From assembly GCA_964630925.1 (NCBI GenBank), contig CAZVZK010000002.1, forward strand, positions 62,001 to 126,000: 64,000 bases of DNA, written 5' to 3'. Within the stretch, counting starts at the first letter, position 1. The number at the start of each line of letters is the position of its first letter. The stretch comes from RGDT01 sp964630925 (GTDB taxonomy: Bacteria > Planctomycetota > Planctomycetia > Gemmatales > Gemmataceae). Positions 60,003 through 64,000 of the stretch are shown piece by piece. Position numbers and translations under genes: made by a program. The notes beneath the pieces were generated by a model, which saw nothing but the letters and a program-made list of their open reading frames with translations, had not been told where the DNA came from and searched no databases.

Positions 60003-60611
60003 TCACTTCTTCCCCAAAAGCCAATCGACCACCCAGCAGCCGCGCGCGTGCGGGCCGCCCGAGCGGCAGTGCGTCATCACCTCCGCGTCCACGCAGCCCG
60101 CCTCCTCCAGGGCGTCGCCCAGGATCGGCATCCGCTCCCAGTCGCGGGAGAGGTAGATGCCCAGCGCCAGGCTCTTGACGGTGCCGCCGTCCCACGCGAG
60201 CATCCCCGGCGCGGGCGGCGCGGGGGAGGGGATCGGCCCGGCCATCTCGCGGAGGAGGTCGAGATACGGCGTGTGCTTCTCCCAGGCCCCGAGGCCGCCC
60301 TCCGCCCCGAGGATCCAGTGGACGAAGCGGCGGACCACGTCCCAGTGGTCGGCGTCCGGCGCCCAGCACAGGATGGCCGCCGGGCTGTCGGGGTTGTTGC
60401 GGACGCCGAACCGCATCGCCGCCAACTGATGCGCCGACGCCTCGCCGTCGGCGAACCGCTCCACCAATTCGATGGCCCCGCGCAGGGGCTGCCTGCCGGC
60501 GGTGGGCAGCCGGCGGGCGCAGGCGCAGGCGAACAGCCGCCACCGCCGCCCCGTGAAGGTGGAGCGGGAGTGCCACAGCAGCCCCAGCGTCGAGCCCAGA
60601 CCGTCGAGCAT
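60003..60611 (-). CDS. Gemmata-type paralogous domain protein (HCRxxGPHxRGCWVVD tail)
   Basis: A 202-aa protein with two recognisable regions: an N-terminal WRLFACACARRLPTAGRQP and helical IELVERFADGEASAHQLAAM, and a C-terminal LGDALEEAGCVDAEVMTHCR, then GPHARGCWVVDWLLGKK. This tail is one I associate with many small Gemmataceae proteins of unknown function. Cysteines in the tail could bind metal, unproven. GGGAGG precedes the ATG at 60611. First gene of an operon ending with three RDD genes. Confidence 0.72.
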   Translation of the reverse strand: MLDGLGSTLGLLWHSRSTFTGRRWRLFACACARRLPTAGRQPLRGAIELVERFADGEASAHQLAAMRFGVRNNPDSPAAILCWAPDADHWDVVRRFVHWILGAEGGLGAWEKHTPYLDLLREMAGPIPSPAPPAPGMLAWDGGTVKSLALGIYLSRDWERMPILGDALEEAGCVDAEVMTHCRSGGPHARGCWVVDWLLGKK

Positions 60612-60690
60612 CGCCCTCGCCTCCCGGCGCCGGATGTGCGATGATGTGCCCAGACCCATTATTCCACCCCGCGGCCCGGAAGGGAACGGC

Positions 60691-61710
60691 ATGATCCCCA
60701 TCTGTCTCCTCATCCCGCTGACCGCCCTCTCCGCCGTGGCCGGCAAGGCCGGCCTGGAGGCCGTCTCCGTCAGCCGCGACGGCACCCTCGTCGCCGCCGC
60801 CGGGCAGAACCGCACCGCCTACCTCCTCGACGGCGCCACGCTGGAGGTCAAGAAACGCATCCCCCTGCGGTCACGCATCGGCGGGCTGGCCTTCACCCCC
60901 GACGGCAAGGCCCTGCTCGTCGAGGACGAGCTGGACACCCTGCGCCGCATCGACATCGAGTCCGGCAAGGAGCTGGGCAGGGTCGCCGACGTGAGCGGCC
61001 TGCTCGTCTCGCCGTCGGGCGACGTGGTGGCCGTGCGCGACCTGGCGCGGCCCGACAAGCCGTCGCTCCGCCTCCTGTCCGCCGACAGGCTGGAGGACGT
61101 GGGCCGCTGCACCCTGAGCGAGAAGGCGGCGGCGTTCGCCTTCACCGGCGACGGCAAGCGCCTGGTGGTGCTGGAGTCGAGCCACGAGGGCGAGGAGAAA
61201 CGCGTGCCGCTGGCCGACACGCCGCCGGCGCTCAAGGGCCTCGCCCGGCTGGCGTTCCAGCAGCAGAACGACGGACGCAGCGCCTGGCTGCGCACCTTCG
61301 ACGTGCCGTCCGGCAAGGAGGCGGCGCGCGTCCGCTCGTGGTACACGTCCGACTCCGACAGCTCGGTGATCGCCCCGTCGGAGGACGGCGTGTGGGTGGT
61401 GAACCGGACGAACGTCGCCGCGCGGATCGACGCGAAAGGGGTCATCTCGCTGTCCGAGGTGGGCGAGCGTGGCCCGCACGCGGCGCTGTTCACGGCGGAC
61501 GGCAAGACGCTGTGGCAGGGCGGGCGGGCCGGAGGCACGTCCGGCCCGCCGGGCCCGAAGCGCGAGGCGTTCGCGCTGGATGAATTGCCCGGCCAGGCCG
61601 AGCTCGTGACGCGCCTCACGAGGCGCGGCGAGGCGGTGTACGGCGTGACGACGGCGTTCCGCGTCTTCCGCGTCGAGAAGGGCGTGGTCAAGGCGGCGGC
61701 GGTGTATTGA
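60691..61710 (+). CDS. Secreted WD40-like propeller protein
   Basis: A 339-aa protein with a short hydrophobic N-terminus (MIPICLLIPLTALSAVAGKA). Propeller-like blades appear as LEAVSVSRDGTLVAAAGQNR, RIGGLAFTPDGKALLVEDEL and PHAALFTADGKTLWQGGRAG. No enzyme motif. Start at 60691 was chosen because of the signal-like segment; a longer frame upstream lacks sense. It overlaps the kinase remnant on the opposite strand near its stop. Divergent from the 60003-60611 operon. Confidence 0.72.
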   Translation: MIPICLLIPLTALSAVAGKAGLEAVSVSRDGTLVAAAGQNRTAYLLDGATLEVKKRIPLRSRIGGLAFTPDGKALLVEDELDTLRRIDIESGKELGRVADVSGLLVSPSGDVVAVRDLARPDKPSLRLLSADRLEDVGRCTLSEKAAAFAFTGDGKRLVVLESSHEGEEKRVPLADTPPALKGLARLAFQQQNDGRSAWLRTFDVPSGKEAARVRSWYTSDSDSSVIAPSEDGVWVVNRTNVAARIDAKGVISLSEVGERGPHAALFTADGKTLWQGGRAGGTSGPPGPKREAFALDELPGQAELVTRLTRRGEAVYGVTTAFRVFRVEKGVVKAAAVY

Positions 61711-61985
61711 GGGCCACGCGGAAGCCGTTCGTCTTGAGGGCGGCGTCGGCACGCAGGAGTAGCGGTTCGCCGGCCGGCAGCGCCTCCGCGACAACGGCGG
61801 GCGTGTCCGGCCGATCCTCCGGGCGTTTGGCCGGCGTCCACGCGACGAGGTCGGCGAGGTCCGCCGGCACACCGGCGAGCCGGGGGGGCGACTGGTGCTG
61901 GTGGGCGTCGATCACCTCGTAGACGGGGCGGCCCAGGAAGGCCGCCCCCGTGAGGAGGTAACGGGCCTGCGGCCTCCGATCCCCC
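61688..61985 (-). pseudogene. C-lobe fragment of a Ser/Thr kinase
   Basis: A frame reading ARYLLTGAAFLGRPVYEVID, then AHQHQSPPRLAGVPADLADL and AKRPEDRPDTPAVVAEAL matches kinase subdomains X-XI of Hanks-type enzymes. It has no start codon, since a TAG stop precedes it, and no N-lobe, HRD or DFG. The tail DAALKTNGFRVALNTPPPP resembles the end of other exported proteins. It is the remnant of a lost kinase, overlapping the stop of the WD40 gene. The remaining gap to 62077 holds nothing else. Confidence 0.6.
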
Positions 61986-62077
61986 TATTCGCCATGTGCC
62001 CCCTGGCGGCCAACGCTGCGGGCTGCCATCATGGACGGTGCCGAGGCATCCACACGTCTTGTCGGAGGTCGATGCAC

Positions 62078-63007
62078 ATGTCCTTGTTCCGCACCGCCGC
62101 CTTGATCCTGGCCGTCGCCGCCCTGGCGCTGGCATCCGCCGCGCCGCCCAAGGGCGGGCCGAAGCCCAAGGCCCCGCCGACGCTCCTCAACGAGGAGCGC
62201 ATCGACGAGATGCTCCAGTCCGTCGCACGCTTCCCGGAGGTTGAGGAGCCGCGGATCACCCTGCGTGAGCTGCTCCTCGTCCTCGGCAAGACCGCGGACC
62301 TGCCCGGCCTCCAGTTCAGCATCGTGGCAGGCGCGGAGCGGCAGATGGCGGCCCGCGACGGCGCCGTCGCGGCGCGGGCCGGCGACGAGGCCCAGCTCGC
62401 CGCCCGACTCCCCGCCGGCACGATGACCGTCGAGCAGCGCCTGAAGCAGACCCTCGCCGCCGTGACGCCGAACCTCGTCTACCTGCTGCGCCGCGGCCAT
62501 GTGGAGATCACCACGGCGTCGGCGGCCTTGCGCGAGCTGCGGCCCACGCAGGAGAGCCCGCTCGACGACGAGATGCAGCAGGGCGCCGAGACGCTGCCGC
62601 CGATGGTCTCCTACGCCCGCTTCAACGGCGAGACGCTGGAAGACGCCTGCGCGAAGGTGGCGGAGCGGGCCGGGATCAACGTGGCCATCGACCCGCGTTC
62701 GAAGGACGGCGCGGCGGTGAAGATCAAGGCGCGGCTGGTGAACGTACCCGCCGACGACGCCCTGGCGGTCCTCGCCGACATGGCCGGCCTCGCTGTGGTG
62801 CGCAAGGCCAACCTGTACTACCTGACCGCGCCGAAGAACGCCGGGCGGCTCAAGCCACCGCCGCCGATGTTCCCGCCGGGCGGCGCCATGCAGTTGGGCG
62901 GCATGGGCGCCATCGGCGGCGCTCCGCCCGGCGGTGGCTTCCAGCTCGGGGGCAATCTCGGCGGCGGCGGCGGCATGATCGGCGGCGGCCCGCCGATGCG
63001 CAGGTGA
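62078..63007 (+). CDS. Exported STN-like domain protein (1)
   Basis: A 309-aa protein with a signal peptide (MSLFRTAALILAVAALALAS) and two repeated STN/secretin-like regions: one near ITLRELLLVLGKTADLPGLQ, and another, ETLEDACAKVAERAGINVAI, ending VKIKARLVNVPADDALAVLA and VVRKANLYYLTAPKN. The C-terminus is Gly/Met/Pro-rich (MQLGGMGAIGGAPPGGGFQ). The ATG at 62078 has GGAGG at a suitable distance, whereas the one at 62072 is too near. It resembles the next gene and may result from tandem duplication. Confidence 0.75.
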   Translation: MSLFRTAALILAVAALALASAAPPKGGPKPKAPPTLLNEERIDEMLQSVARFPEVEEPRITLRELLLVLGKTADLPGLQFSIVAGAERQMAARDGAVAARAGDEAQLAARLPAGTMTVEQRLKQTLAAVTPNLVYLLRRGHVEITTASAALRELRPTQESPLDDEMQQGAETLPPMVSYARFNGETLEDACAKVAERAGINVAIDPRSKDGAAVKIKARLVNVPADDALAVLADMAGLAVVRKANLYYLTAPKNAGRLKPPPPMFPPGGAMQLGGMGAIGGAPPGGGFQLGGNLGGGGGMIGGGPPMRR

Positions 63008-63080
63008 TCTCACCTCTCCGCGCCCCGCCGCCCGGCGGCGGCGGGGCGGCCTCAGGATTCCGACAAGGAGCAAACGCCTC

Positions 63081-63866
63081 ATGCTGATCCGCGCCTTCGC
63101 CCTACTGATGCTCTGTGCCGCGCTGGGGCCTGTCCGGGCCGCCGCACCTCACCCCAAGGTCGAGGTCAAGGCTGCCCCGAGGTCCGAGATCAGGAAGGGG
63201 CCGGCGGCGTCCATCGACGTCCTGGCGCTCTACCTCCAACGGAGTGTCGGTTTTGAGGAGATCGACGACCCCAAGGCGACGCTGCGTGACTGCCTCAACC
63301 TCCTACAGACGAAGTACGCGATCCCCGTCAAGTTCCAGTACAACGAGGCAGCCTTCCGGGCCGACGGCGAGGGGGATAAGAGCCCCGCGGGCCACCTCTT
63401 CGGGAAGTTCGAAGGCGGGGAGATGTCCGTGGAGGCGTACCTCCGCACGCTGCTCGGCCGCGTCGAGCTGGGCTCGGGCGCGGTGTTCCTGCTCCGGCAC
63501 GGGCACATCGAGATCACCACGGAGAACGCCGTCCGCCGTGAGCTGCGGTTGCCCGCCGTCGTCCGGCAGGAGGGCCGGCCTCTGGAGCGGCTGCCGCCGC
63601 TGCTGCCGTACATGAAGTTCACCGACGAGTCGCTGGAGGACGCCTGCGCCGAGATCGCCGAGAAGGCCGGCGTCAGCGTCGTCATCGACCCCCGCGTCAA
63701 GGAGAAGGCGGCGACGAAGGTGCCGTGCCGCCTGATCAACATCCCGCTCGACACGGCGGTGGAGCTGGTGGCCGACATGGCCGGCCTCGCCGTCGCTCGG
63801 AAGGCCAACGCCTACTACGTCACAACGCCCGAGAACGCGGCGAGGATGAAGACGAAGGGCGGCTGA
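63081..63866 (+). CDS. Exported STN-like domain protein (2)
   Basis: A 261-aa protein with a signal peptide (LIRAFALLMLCAALGPVRAA). The closing half parallels the previous gene: ESLEDACAEIAEKAGVSVVI, CRLINIPLDTAVELVADMAG, LAVARKANAYYVTTPENAAR. The first half contains IDDPKATLRDCLNLLQTKYA. It lacks the Gly/Met tail. Such STN-type domains bind peptides or act in secretin-type complexes, but the partner here is not known. An AAGGAGC site precedes the ATG. Confidence 0.75.
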   Translation: MLIRAFALLMLCAALGPVRAAAPHPKVEVKAAPRSEIRKGPAASIDVLALYLQRSVGFEEIDDPKATLRDCLNLLQTKYAIPVKFQYNEAAFRADGEGDKSPAGHLFGKFEGGEMSVEAYLRTLLGRVELGSGAVFLLRHGHIEITTENAVRRELRLPAVVRQEGRPLERLPPLLPYMKFTDESLEDACAEIAEKAGVSVVIDPRVKEKAATKVPCRLINIPLDTAVELVADMAGLAVARKANAYYVTTPENAARMKTKGG

Positions 63867-63873
63867 GATGGGC

Positions 63874-64000
63874 TCACCAGTCCGGCCCGGCCGCGGCGCC
63901 GTCGCGCGGGTCGCAGGCGCCGGCCCAGGTGCCCGGCGACACGCCCTGCGCCACGAAGCGGACGCTGCCGTCGGCCAGGGCCGCCGGGATGCCGCCCGCG
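63874..64000 (-). CDS. DUF1559-like C-terminal fragment (runs off the window)
   Basis: The last 42 codons of a minus-strand gene, ending at TGA 63874-63876. The sequence ALADGSVRFVAQGVSPGTWA and PRDGAAAGPDW resembles the C-terminal DGSVRF signature of planctomycete DUF1559/prepilin-like proteins. The start lies beyond the window, so the N-terminal methylation motif cannot be checked. Confidence 0.6.
   Translation of the reverse strand, partial: AGGIPAALADGSVRFVAQGVSPGTWAGACDPRDGAAAGPDW

Noticed and set aside
1..64000. tRNA, rRNA or replication origin
   Set aside because: No sequence resembling tRNA T-arm or rRNA blocks and no DnaA-box cluster was noticed.

Overview
The window is GC-rich bacterial chromosome with the signature of a planctomycete, most likely Gemmataceae (inference). 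The evidence is the density of WD40/PQQ/FG-GAP propeller proteins, a cytochrome-c/WD40/PPC fusion, ECF sigma factors paired with or fused to Ser/Thr kinases, an LEPR-type surface-protein N-terminus, a Gemmata-type domain ending in a GCWVVD-like tail, and a DUF1559-like tail at the right edge. No rRNA, tRNA or CRISPR array was seen.

Left part (0.7-12.4 kb, + strand): a DNA-binding receiver-domain protein; a three-gene operon encoding a PilM-PilN-like fusion and two single-pass membrane proteins with shared Gly/Met-rich segments, probably a type IV pilus or secretion inner-membrane platform; a very large secreted cytochrome/WD40 protein; and a small toxin-antitoxin-like pair. From 12.4 to 24.5 kb the minus strand carries secreted or lipoprotein genes (YdjY-like, PQQ propeller, FG-GAP, TPR) interrupted by a REP-associated tyrosine transposase (RAYT) bounded by inverted REP-like hairpins, then an overlapping phosphate acyltransferase/nucleotidylyltransferase pair.

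Middle part (24.5-47.6 kb): pseudouridine synthase, methyltransferase, two propeller proteins, a split D-glutamate cyclase pair whose first gene carries an in-frame MITE-like insertion, an Flp pilin gene behind a c-di-GMP-I riboswitch, TsaB, an RNase HI-like protein, BamA, the wreck of an ATPase/partner module, one protein fusing ECF sigma factor, Ser/Thr kinase and fourteen WD40 repeats, an APC permease, and a thioredoxin-like gene with an in-frame TGA exactly where a CxxC cysteine is expected, a candidate selenoprotein.

Right part (47.7-64 kb): a signalling-rich minus-strand block with five RDD membrane paralogs, two sigma-factor/kinase operons, a radical SAM enzyme and an MBL/beta-CASP hydrolase. 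The run from 60.6 down to 56.8 kb is an operon with four identical TGA-N4-ATG junctions. It ends with a WD40-like protein, a kinase fragment, two tandem secreted STN-like paralogs and a truncated DUF1559-like gene. Three kinds of small mobile repeat (REP hairpins, a 186-bp MITE, a 33-bp repeat) recur through the window and explain most non-coding stretches.
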